Positions 7,901 to 14,973 of a stretch of 15,636 nt of DNA are shown here, in pieces. Below the pieces are notes generated by a model. That model was given only the letters and a program-made list of their open reading frames with translations, was not told the origin of the DNA and made no database searches. Origin of the DNA: an uncultured bacterium (lineage in GTDB: Bacteria; Desulfobacterota; Desulfobulbia; Desulfobulbales; Desulfobulbaceae). Within the stretch, counting starts at the first letter, position 1, and each line of letters starts with the position of its first letter. Made by a program: the position numbers and the translations under genes. The stretch spans positions 1-15,636 of the forward strand of contig CAIMMA010000235.1 in assembly GCA_903842475.1 (NCBI GenBank). The letters are read 5' to 3'.

Positions 7901-7975
7901 TTAGGGGCTGTCAAAAAATGAGATGGCCCGAAGATGAGATGCACGATGGTCAGGTTACTTTTTGACAGCCCCTTA
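7901..7975. mobile_element. MITE-like 69-bp element with 14-bp inverted ends and TTA flanks
   Basis: GGGGCTGTCAAAAA (7904-7917) is repeated inverted as TTTTTGACAGCCCC (7959-7972). Both outer sides carry TTA (7901-7903 and 7973-7975), as expected of a 3-bp target duplication. The 41-bp interior is too small to encode anything. The right TTA is the reverse complement of the TAA stop of the CoA-transferase gene. An intrinsic terminator is the main alternative, but neither strand has a T-run after the stem. The ends look like those of some IS5-type insertion sequences; the parent element is not in the window. The remaining gap from 7808 holds only a GC-rich hairpin (CGGCGGC 7872-7878, GCCGCCG 7888-7894). 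Confidence 0.5.
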
Positions 7976-9151
7976 GATAACCCCGCCGGTTTTGAGACGA
8001 TCCTGGGTGAGCTCATCCACCCCGATCTCCATCAGGATATCAACGGTGTGTTCGCCGAGTTCCGGTGCATGGTCACGGATCGTCCCCGGGGTCAATGACA
8101 GCTTTGGGGCAATGCCCAGTTGCCGATACGAACCCCAGCGCTCGTGCATCAGATCCACCACCATCTGGCGCTGGTACGTCTGCTTGTCCTGCATCACCTC
8201 GTCCAGATTCAATACCGGTTCGCAACAGCAATCCTTATCGGCAAACAGTCGGATCCACTCAGCCTGGGTCTTGGTTCGGAACAACTCGGCCACCTGTTGC
8301 TGCAGTGCCTGCTGATGGAGACCGGGTTCAAAATAATTCGGCTGGTTCCAGTCGGGTTGACCGACACTTTCGCAGAAGAGTTTCCAGAATTGCGGCTCCA
8401 GGGCCCCCAGGGACATGAAACGACCGTCACGGGTTGCATAGACATTGTAACAGGCAAAACCATGATTGAGCATATCGTCGCCCGGCCTTGGCACGATGCC
8501 GTCCGCCAGATACTTGCCCCAGCGGAGGCAGTGCCAGGTGAGAGCGCCGTCGGCCATGGCGATGTCGATGAACTGCCCCTTGCCCAACCGTTCCCGGGCA
8601 AACAACGCAGCGGCGATGCTGAAGGCGGCATACAGGGCCCCGCCCCCCAGGTCGGCGACCTGCACTCCGGGAAGCGTCGGCTGGCCTTCCTGCCCGCTGT
8701 AGGAAAGCACCCCATTCAAGGCCAGATAATTGATGTCGTGCCCGGCCCGTTGAGCACGCGGGCCATCCGATCCGTAGCCGGTGATGGCGCAATAAATCAG
8801 ACAGGGATTGATGGCTCGCAAATCCTTATATCCCAGACCCAGCCGCTCCATGACTCCGGGCCGAAATCCCTCCAGCACCACATCGGCTTCGGCCACCAAC
8901 TGTTTGAAAATTTCCTTGCCCTCCGGCTTCTTCAGGTTCAGCGTCATGGACCGTTTATTGCGATTCAGCACGATGTGGAAACCGCTGTTTTTGCCCAGGA
9001 ACGGTGGCCACCCACGGATGTAGTCGCCGCCGTTGGGATCCTCCACTTTAATGACATCGGCGCCAAAATCCGCCAGCAGCATGGAGCAGAACGGCCCCGG
9101 CAAAAGACGCGACAAATCCAACACTTTTACTCCGGTGAATGCAGCCAGCAT
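7973..9151 (-). CDS. CaiB/BaiF (class III) CoA-transferase, alpha-methylacyl-CoA racemase-like
   Basis: A 392-residue cytoplasmic enzyme. The N-terminus (GVKVLDLSRLLPGPFCSMLLADFGADVIKVE) is the CaiB/BaiF signature. Residues AGHDINY (H138, D139) and VQVADLGGG (D167) match the His/Asp catalytic pair of alpha-methylacyl-CoA racemase; in transferases of this family the equivalent Asp becomes the acyl-CoA anhydride. The protein may therefore epimerise 2-methylacyl-CoAs or move CoA between carboxylic acids; sequence alone does not decide. Length is typical. I chose ATG 9151: GGAGG sits just upstream on the minus strand and the family fold starts at once; the in-frame ATG at 9178 adds nine unlikely residues. 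The TAA stop coincides with the flank of the MITE-like element. Its neighbours on both sides are not obviously catabolic, though the acyl-CoA synthetase at 4391-7069 also handles CoA thioesters. The 275 bp upstream (9152-9426) show no gene and no clear regulatory site. Confidence 0.9.
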   Translation of the reverse strand: MLAAFTGVKVLDLSRLLPGPFCSMLLADFGADVIKVEDPNGGDYIRGWPPFLGKNSGFHIVLNRNKRSMTLNLKKPEGKEIFKQLVAEADVVLEGFRPGVMERLGLGYKDLRAINPCLIYCAITGYGSDGPRAQRAGHDINYLALNGVLSYSGQEGQPTLPGVQVADLGGGALYAAFSIAAALFARERLGKGQFIDIAMADGALTWHCLRWGKYLADGIVPRPGDDMLNHGFACYNVYATRDGRFMSLGALEPQFWKLFCESVGQPDWNQPNYFEPGLHQQALQQQVAELFRTKTQAEWIRLFADKDCCCEPVLNLDEVMQDKQTYQRQMVVDLMHERWGSYRQLGIAPKLSLTPGTIRDHAPELGEHTVDILMEIGVDELTQDRLKTGGVI

Positions 9152-9426
9152 AAGAACCTCCGTAAGCCTGGGTTGCAAATGTGCTTAAGGGGAAAGGCAG
9201 ATTGAAACGGCCCGGCACCTGCCCGGCGGCTGAAAGCTCAGCCATTGGATTGATCATACACCATAAACCCGCACCAAGCCGACCTTTTTATGAAGGCCAA
9301 GGCAATACCGATATTCCCCGCCGACGGAACCTGCCGAAATCGGGCCCAGGGCCACCGCATGCAGGATTGCTCCTCGACCAGCCGCAGCTGCCGGAAAAAG
9401 GAAAAGAAGAGGCGCCGAGCGTGCGA

Positions 9427-12267
9427 TCAAGTGCCGGTTGCCCGCCTGCGCAAGGCGAAAGAGCGAACCCATTTTTCCAAGGAAATCACCGGAAAAATGA
9501 CAAATCCGGCGGCGACAGCCAAACCAATATCCAGAAGCGACAACGGTGCGGTCCGGAACACCCGCTGCATGAACGGTACATAGATAAACAAAGCCTGCAG
9601 CGCAAGGACGACGCCAATCCCCCAGAACACGGTCGGATTGCTGAAAAAACCGATCTTAAGGAGAGTATCCTGCAGCGACCGGCAATGGATCATGTAAAAA
9701 ATCTGAAAGAGGATGACAAAGGTCACGGCCATGGTCTGGGCCTTTGCCAGGGCCAGGGCTTCGGAAAGGCCGGCGGCGATACCGTTGTGGTGTTCCATAT
9801 GAAAAAGAAGAACGGTGCCGGCGGTCATCAGCACGGAAACCAGCACCACCCGGAACACCACAAACCCGCTGAACAGCGGGGCCTCGGGGCGGCGCGGCAA
9901 TCGATGCATGATGTCCGGCTCCTTGACCTCAAAGGCCAGCGGCAGCGCCAGGGCTACCGCCGCCACCAGGTTGATCCACAACAACTGGGTCGGCAGCATG
10001 GGCAGGAGCAGGACCTTGGTGACCGGATCAAAAGGAAAAAACATGATGCCGTAGACGAGGATCAGGGCCAGCCCGAGGTTGGTGGGCAGGAGAAAGGCCA
10101 GCGACTTGACCAGATTGTCGTAGACGCGCCGCCCCTCTTCCACCGCGGCGCCGATACTGGCAAAATTGTCGTCGGCCAGGACAATATCCGCCGATTCCTT
10201 GGATACCGCCGTACCGGTAATGCCCATGGCCACGCCGATATTGGCCTGCTTAAGCGAGGGGGCATCATTAACGCCGTCGCCGGTCATGGCCACGATATGA
10301 TTATCCAACTGCAGGGCCCTGACCAGGCGCAGCTTATGTTCCGGGGCCACCCGCGCGAAGATATTGGTGGTCCGCACAGTTTGCTGCAGGGTGTTGTCGT
10401 CCATATCGGCCAGCTCCACCCCGGAGACCGCCACGCCATTGCCGGCCAGATTGAGTTCCGTGCCGATGGCCAGAGCGGTTGCTTGATGATCGCCGGTGAT
10501 CATCTTGACCACAATCCCGGCCCGGTGACAGGCCTGGATCGCCGCCAACGCCTCGGGGCGGGGCGGATCGATCATACCCACCAGACCGGCAAAGGCAAAG
10601 CCCTCGGCCACGGTTTCCGGCAGCAATTCGTCAGGGCTATCAGCGGCTAATTTTTTATCGGCAAGGGCCAACACCCGCATCCCCTGGCTGCCCATCCGGT
10701 TGACTTCCGCCATAATCCCTTGCCGCCAGGCGGACGCATCCTCGCCGGCGGCTTGACAGCGCTGGAGGATAACCTCGGGCGCGCCTTTGAGGATGACAAC
10801 TCGCCCGGCCCCGCCGTGCAGGGTAGCCATGTATTGATTTTCAGAAGCAAAGGGGATGGCATCAAGCCGGGGAAAGCGGCGATTGCAATCCTCGGCCAGG
10901 AGCTCGGCCTTGGCCGCGGCCACCAGCAGGGCCGCCTCGGTCGGATCACCGGTGATGGCCCCTCCGGCAGCATCGGATTGCAGGGTGGCATCGTTGCAGA
11001 GCACCGCCTTGACCAGCAGGTCGCGCATATCCTCGGGCAGACGCTCAATGGTTTGACCGTCAACCATAAAACCGCCGACCGGTTCATAGCCGGTGCCGCT
11101 GATCCGGCAGTTTGCCTGCACGGTCATGAGCTCGGTGACGGTCATCTCGTTGCAGGTCAGGGTACCGGTCTTGTCGGAACAGATCACCGTGGTGCTGCCC
11201 AAGGTCTCGACCGCCGGCAGCCGGCGAATAATAGCGTTGCGGCGAGCCATCCGCTGCACCCCGATGGCCAGGGCGATGGTCACCACCGCCGGCAGGCCTT
11301 CGGGGATGGCCCCGACCGCCAGGGCAATAGCAAAGACCAGGGTCTCCTTCAACGCCAGGGCCAGGGGGATGGCCTGATCCAGGGCTCGCTTGACGCCGAT
11401 GGTAAGAATGATCACGGAGATCAGGACAATCCCGATGGTGATGTACTGGCTGACCTCGCCCAGTTTCTTGGTGAGCGGGGTGTCGAGATCGATGGTGCGG
11501 TCGAGCATGGCGGAGATCCGGCCCAGTTCGGTATCCATGCCGGTGCCGATGACCACAGCCGTGGCCGAGCCCGAGGTGACCAGGGTGCCGCTGTAGGCCA
11601 TGCAGGTCCGGTCGCCGAGCACGGCTTCAACCTTGGCCGGGGCCACAGATTTCCCCACCGGCATGGATTCGCCGGTCAGGGCAGCCTCTTCAATCTGAAG
11701 ATTTTTCAGCGACAGGAGCCGCAGATCCGCCGGCACGCTATCGCCGGCCGCCAGCACCACCAGATCGCCGGGCACAAGCTCGGCCGCCGGCACGGTGCCG
11801 CTTTTGCCTTCGCGGATGACGACGGCGTTCCGCGGCACCATGGCGGAGAGGGCCTCGATGGCCCGACCGGCTTTGAATTCCTGGATAAAACCGATGATGG
11901 CGTTGATGACCACCACCGAGAGGACCACCAGACCGTCGGTCAATTTACCCAGGGCCATTGCCAAGGTTCCGGAACCGAGCAGTACCCAGATCAGGGGATT
12001 ATTGATCTGCCGCCAGAGAAGCTGGAGGACACCGTCCCCCTGTTTTCTTTTGATCTGGTTGGGGCCGTGGAGTTCCAGCTGCTGCCGGGCCCGAGCAAGC
12101 GACAGCCCGGCCTCGCTGCTTTCCAGTCTGGTCAACACCGCCTCCTGGGTCAGGGTGTGCCAGGCAACGGTCGCAGGGGCAGCATGTTGATGGATCGATT
12201 GGTTGCTCACCGGTTTGCTCGCAGTAGAGTTCTGAAAAAAAACAAGGTTCCTGAACTCTATAAGCAT
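9427..12267 (-). CDS. P-type cation ATPase, IIA-related, CtpF-like
   Basis: A 946-residue (from the chosen start) membrane pump. Landmarks: WHTLTQEAVLTRL N-terminal domain, TGES in the actuator domain, PEGLPAVVT (P322), phosphorylation motif DKTGTLT (D365), KGAPE, TGDHQATA, GDGVNDAPS (G663) and ten predicted membrane helices. PEGLPAV and the overall order resemble SERCA-type Ca2+ pumps, but M6 reads LWINLVAAVALALPLAFE: N766 is kept while the SERCA Thr-Asp pair is Ala-Ala (769-770), and M5 (PTNLGLALIL) lacks the SERCA glutamate. This pattern belongs to a bacterial group including mycobacterial CtpF; the ion is uncertain. The start is ambiguous: ATG 12267 (used here), GTG 12210 with a more family-like N-terminus, or ATG 12396; none has a good Shine-Dalgarno. 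An 8-T tract (12235-12242) lies between the first two. It is oriented opposite to the IIC pump. Confidence 0.88.
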   Translation of the reverse strand: MLIEFRNLVFFQNSTASKPVSNQSIHQHAAPATVAWHTLTQEAVLTRLESSEAGLSLARARQQLELHGPNQIKRKQGDGVLQLLWRQINNPLIWVLLGSGTLAMALGKLTDGLVVLSVVVINAIIGFIQEFKAGRAIEALSAMVPRNAVVIREGKSGTVPAAELVPGDLVVLAAGDSVPADLRLLSLKNLQIEEAALTGESMPVGKSVAPAKVEAVLGDRTCMAYSGTLVTSGSATAVVIGTGMDTELGRISAMLDRTIDLDTPLTKKLGEVSQYITIGIVLISVIILTIGVKRALDQAIPLALALKETLVFAIALAVGAIPEGLPAVVTIALAIGVQRMARRNAIIRRLPAVETLGSTTVICSDKTGTLTCNEMTVTELMTVQANCRISGTGYEPVGGFMVDGQTIERLPEDMRDLLVKAVLCNDATLQSDAAGGAITGDPTEAALLVAAAKAELLAEDCNRRFPRLDAIPFASENQYMATLHGGAGRVVILKGAPEVILQRCQAAGEDASAWRQGIMAEVNRMGSQGMRVLALADKKLAADSPDELLPETVAEGFAFAGLVGMIDPPRPEALAAIQACHRAGIVVKMITGDHQATALAIGTELNLAGNGVAVSGVELADMDDNTLQQTVRTTNIFARVAPEHKLRLVRALQLDNHIVAMTGDGVNDAPSLKQANIGVAMGITGTAVSKESADIVLADDNFASIGAAVEEGRRVYDNLVKSLAFLLPTNLGLALILVYGIMFFPFDPVTKVLLLPMLPTQLLWINLVAAVALALPLAFEVKEPDIMHRLPRRPEAPLFSGFVVFRVVLVSVLMTAGTVLLFHMEHHNGIAAGLSEALALAKAQTMAVTFVILFQIFYMIHCRSLQDTLLKIGFFSNPTVFWGIGVVLALQALFIYVPFMQRVFRTAPLSLLDIGLAVAAGFVIFPVISLEKWVRSFALRRRATGT

Positions 12268-12347
12268 CAGTATCCATTCTGCAAACCGGAAAAAGGCGTG
12301 TACTCCCAATACCCGCAACGAACCAGGAACGCGTCTCGATGACCTCT

Positions 12348-12356
12348 GGGGGGGGG
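12348..12356. repeat. Nine-G homopolymer tract upstream of the CtpF-like gene
   Basis: Nine consecutive G residues on the plus strand (C on the minus strand) lie 81 bp before the chosen ATPase start and 74 bp past the nitroreductase stop. Tracts this long are rare outside phase-variable loci and can change promoter spacing by slippage. If the ATPase began at ATG 12396 the tract would be coding. No promoter boxes around it are convincing. Confidence 0.5.
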
Positions 12357-12429
12357 AAGACGGAACATTTTCAGGATGTCGGAAACATTCAGGCAACGCA
12401 GCGCCAATTCTGGACCGAAAAGCCGGGAT

Positions 12430-13257
12430 TCAGCCCATCCGCCAGGTAATGTTCGGGGTTTTGCGGGTCGGCAGGCGGTGGTAGCGGTGTTGCGGATAGC
12501 CCACCATCATGGCCCCGAAGCACTGATGGCCGGCAGGCAGGGCCAGGGCCGCCAGCATCGGCGGAAAACTGGTGGCGGCCGCATGAAAATACCCGGCCCA
12601 GCAGGTGCCGAGTCCCAGCGAGGTGGCCGCCAGCTCCAGATAGGCGAGCGCGATGGTGCAGGTCGAGGGGGCCATGCGGTCGTCCTGAGGTGCATGGGCG
12701 ACAAGCACCACCGGAGCTCCCCGCAAAATGACATCCTCGCCGGCCTGCCAGCGGGCAATGGTCCGATCGAGGTGGAGCGACGACGCCACATCCTCCCGAT
12801 GAACCTGCATCCAGCCCATCCAAGCAATCACCTGAGAGGCCAAACGACCCAGTTCGGCGCGGTCGCCGAGAACCAGCCACTGGGCGCTCTGGGAGTTATG
12901 GCCGGACGGGGCATGGCGGGCGATCTCAATCAAGCAGGTCAATTCGCCCCTTGGTATTGGCTTATTTTTATAGACCCGGATAGAACGCCGCGACCGGAGA
13001 AAATGTTCGCCCTGTTCGGCGGAAAGGCGCCACTCCGGATGGACCGGTGGACATTGTTCCAGCGGCACGTCACGATGGTTCAAGCTGCCGGTCGGACAGA
13101 CCGCGACGCAATGGCCGCAACGGACACAAACTTCCTCAGCCTCCTCAACCAGCGTTGGCACCGCTCCCTTTTTAAAGACAATTATGCCAACAGGACAGAC
13201 AGCGGCGCAAAAACCATCCCGGTTGCAGGTTTGCGAATGCACCTCGAACAGTTTCAT
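12430..13257 (-). CDS. Nitroreductase with N-terminal two-cluster ferredoxin domain
   Basis: A 275-residue fusion. Residues 1-60 are a bacterial ferredoxin domain: C11-x2-D14-x2-C17-x3-C21-P, then C44-x2-C47-x2-C50-x3-C54-P. In the first motif the second cysteine is Asp14. Residues 85-265 are an FMN-dependent nitroreductase fold, with RSRRSIRVYKNKPI, APSGHNSQ and LGLGTCWAGYF segments that normally line the flavin. Such proteins pass electrons from ferredoxin-level donors to FMN and on to an acceptor; the natural substrate is usually unknown. I chose ATG 13257: a GGAG lies about eight bases upstream on the minus strand and the ferredoxin fold starts at once, while an in-frame ATG at 13299 adds 14 residues without relation to the family. 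It is upstream of the CtpF-like gene on the same strand (162-nt gap), possibly one transcript, and divergent from the transglycosylase gene. Confidence 0.92.
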   Translation of the reverse strand: MKLFEVHSQTCNRDGFCAAVCPVGIIVFKKGAVPTLVEEAEEVCVRCGHCVAVCPTGSLNHRDVPLEQCPPVHPEWRLSAEQGEHFLRSRRSIRVYKNKPIPRGELTCLIEIARHAPSGHNSQSAQWLVLGDRAELGRLASQVIAWMGWMQVHREDVASSLHLDRTIARWQAGEDVILRGAPVVLVAHAPQDDRMAPSTCTIALAYLELAATSLGLGTCWAGYFHAAATSFPPMLAALALPAGHQCFGAMMVGYPQHRYHRLPTRKTPNITWRMG

Positions 13258-13464
13258 TATCGTTCTCCGTTGAGGGTATTGATTGACAGGGAACAGCAAA
13301 AAGTGGTCTTTTCAAAGGCATACCTGGCGACCAGGAAAGAAACACTCGTCCAGGCAGGGGTCAGATCATACCATCCGCGGGCGCCACCCTTTCCAGAGTT
13401 GTCGCCTTCTCCGGCAGATACCAGCCGCCGGTTCCATGCAGAGAGCAACAACGCCGCTTGTTCA

Positions 13465-14574
13465 ATGAAGAAACCATCCGTGCCGCCAAAAACATCGCCG
13501 AGCAGAAAATCGCCGTCAGGGCAATCTCCCCCACCCGCCAAACCGGCACAACCGCGACCCGCGGCCCCTAAAAAGGCGACTCGCAAGCCGCGCAAGCAAA
13601 AAAAACAGACCTCCACCCGCCGAATCCTGCTGCTGACCGGGCTGGAAACCGCTGGACTGTCGATCTGCACCATCACCGCCATCGTCGCCCTGCTGGGCTA
13701 CTCGGCCAATCGATTTTCCGGCACCCGCTTTTTCACCCACCTGCTGCCGTTCACCCTGGGCGTGCTCGGGTTGATTATCGCCGCCGCCCTGCTGCTGATC
13801 GGCTGGCTGCGGCTGCGCCGATGGCTGCAGGCCAGATCGCCGCTGCTGCCCGCCCTCATCGCCCTTGGCCTGGCCCTGGTGATCGGCGGACTGACCTTGC
13901 AAGGTCAGTTCCTCCAATCCTTCGGCCACTTCCGCACCCTGATCGGCGGCAAGGCCGAGGCCGGCCGGGTAACCCTGACCCATCAGGTCTTCGCTGCCTA
14001 CCGCCGCCTCGACCCGCGGCAGATGCAGCAGCTCATCGATCGCGCCCGCCCCTACAGCAAGGACATCGATGGTGCCGCCGAGGCCTTCGGAATCGACCCG
14101 GACCTGCTCCACGGTATCGCGGCCACCGAATCCTCCTACCTGCCGAGGGAAAGTAAGGATGGCGGCCAGGGACTGTTTCAGATTACCCAAGTGCCGGAAT
14201 CGGTGCTGACCAAGGCCGGCAGGGCGCTCGGGGGCAGTCAATCGTCAATAACGGATCATCGACATAACGGTTTCATCGCCGCCGCCACCCTCAATTTTTA
14301 TCTCGACCAGATGAAAAACGACCTGTTCCTCGGCCTGCTCGCTTACAACATCGGCCCTAAAAACGGCGGCCTGCGCTTTATCATGCAGCAGTACGGCGCC
14401 ATTGATTTCATTACCATCCAGCCCTATCTCCAGCAACTGCCCCGCGATTACCCCATCCGGGTCCTTTCCCATGCCCTGGCCTTTCGCCTGCACCGCAAAG
14501 AAGGCAAGCTGCTGGCCTATGAAGAAGGACTCAATGCGGTCCGCATCCAGCATATCGGTATTCCGGGGTTGTAA
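13465..14574 (+). CDS. Membrane-anchored lytic transglycosylase (SLT domain)
   Basis: A 369-residue cell-wall enzyme. Residues 1-51 are a Lys/Pro/Ser-rich, probably cytoplasmic tail. Three hydrophobic segments follow (about 53-77, 88-112 and 118-142). From about 190 on comes a goose-lysozyme-like SLT domain: catalytic glutamate in GIAATESSYLP (E222), GGQGLFQIT, and LAYNIGPKNGG. Such enzymes cleave the MurNAc-GlcNAc bond of peptidoglycan to form 1,6-anhydroMurNAc. Three passes would put the domain in the periplasm if the tail is inside. The frame stays open far upstream over the antisense of the nitroreductase gene, but that extension is a shadow; ATG 13465 is the first start beyond it that gives a sensible protein. 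Its Shine-Dalgarno is poor, so the start is less sure. The 207 bp between it and the nitroreductase gene (13258-13464) must hold divergent promoters; I see no clear boxes. Confidence 0.85.
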   Translation: MKKPSVPPKTSPSRKSPSGQSPPPAKPAQPRPAAPKKATRKPRKQKKQTSTRRILLLTGLETAGLSICTITAIVALLGYSANRFSGTRFFTHLLPFTLGVLGLIIAAALLLIGWLRLRRWLQARSPLLPALIALGLALVIGGLTLQGQFLQSFGHFRTLIGGKAEAGRVTLTHQVFAAYRRLDPRQMQQLIDRARPYSKDIDGAAEAFGIDPDLLHGIAATESSYLPRESKDGGQGLFQITQVPESVLTKAGRALGGSQSSITDHRHNGFIAAATLNFYLDQMKNDLFLGLLAYNIGPKNGGLRFIMQQYGAIDFITIQPYLQQLPRDYPIRVLSHALAFRLHRKEGKLLAYEEGLNAVRIQHIGIPGL

Positions 14575-14656
14575 GAAGAGGCCGCATCATTTCGCATGGG
14601 ACAGATGCCATAACGTCATGCTACCAGCAGGTTACCAATGGTCCCCCTGTAAGGCC

Positions 14657-14681
14657 CGTGCAAAAAAAGTGCTCTTGCACG
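14657..14681 (+). terminator. Hairpin after the transglycosylase gene
   Basis: CGTGCAA (14657-14663) pairs with TTGCACG (14675-14681), loop 11 nt, 82 nt past the transglycosylase stop. No T-run follows on the plus strand. On the minus strand the loop carries a run of T. It may terminate, or be part of a larger structured RNA or repeat. Confidence 0.3.
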
Positions 14682-14833
14682 TAACTGAAGTCCCCCGTTT
14701 TTCATACGGGTCAAGCCACGGCCGCGGGAAAAAAATGCAGATGGGAATCCGGAAAAACCTGGCGATATCAGCGCGTCAATCGTCACAGTGTGCAAAAAAT
14801 AACTAGCTGACATTATTGAATATACTTAAACCG

Positions 14834-14885
14834 TGACAACGATTTACTTTCCAAGTCAAGAAAATATCTTGGCCCACCGTTGTCA
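14834..14885. repeat. Nested inverted repeat in AT-rich DNA
   Basis: TGACAACG (14834-14841) pairs with CGTTGTCA (14878-14885). Inside it CCAAG (14851-14855) pairs with CTTGG (14868-14872). It lies about 90 bp after the stop of the PEP-CTERM gene, in AT-rich sequence. It could be a two-stem transcript end or a palindromic protein-binding site. Confidence 0.35.
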
Positions 14886-14973
14886 TTGAACTCAAACAAG
14901 CATTTGCACCTTTAAAAAATGGCGAGAACAGGGGCGCGGTGTATCTGCTGAGTTTCGAATAGCTCGAGATAAG

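Larger units (their letters stand above)
14575..14973. other. Long intergenic region with several hairpins, AT-rich towards the right
   Basis: There are 399 bases without a convincing gene. A 65-codon minus-strand frame (14616-14813) has no Shine-Dalgarno or domain and is unlikely to be coding. The left half contains CGTGCAA/TTGCACG (14657-14663, 14675-14681) and CCCGT/ACGGG (14694-14698, 14706-14710). The right half (about 14780-14930) is clearly AT-rich compared with the rest and has a nested hairpin (separate entry). The region separates two genes that converge (transglycosylase + and PEP-CTERM -), so terminators for both should lie here. Confidence 0.5.

Noticed and set aside
7901..7975. 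Rho-independent terminator reading of the 15-bp inverted repeat
   Set aside because: No T-run follows the stem on either strand and the loop is 41 nt; the TTA flanks fit a MITE better, though the alternative is noted.
8120..9205. 361-codon plus-strand frame
   Set aside because: Antisense of the CaiB/BaiF gene, whose catalytic motifs are clear; no recognisable domain in the shadow.
10720..12342. 540-codon plus-strand frame and the 489-codon frame at 9181-10650
   Set aside because: Both are antisense of the CtpF-like ATPase; composition is Gly/His/Gln-rich, typical of antisense GC-rich frames.
12376..13464. Long plus-strand extension of the transglycosylase frame
   Set aside because: It is antisense to the ferredoxin-nitroreductase gene, which has clear motifs; the extension has no domain and reads as low-complexity GC-rich shadow.
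14620..14760. Possible cyclic-di-GMP (GEMM) riboswitch, prompted by GGTTACC-like segments
   Set aside because: The conserved GEMM core and tetraloop-receptor arrangement could not be found on either strand.
14616..14813. 65-codon minus-strand frame
   Set aside because: No Shine-Dalgarno, no domain, and it covers hairpin sequence; kept only as part of the intergenic description.
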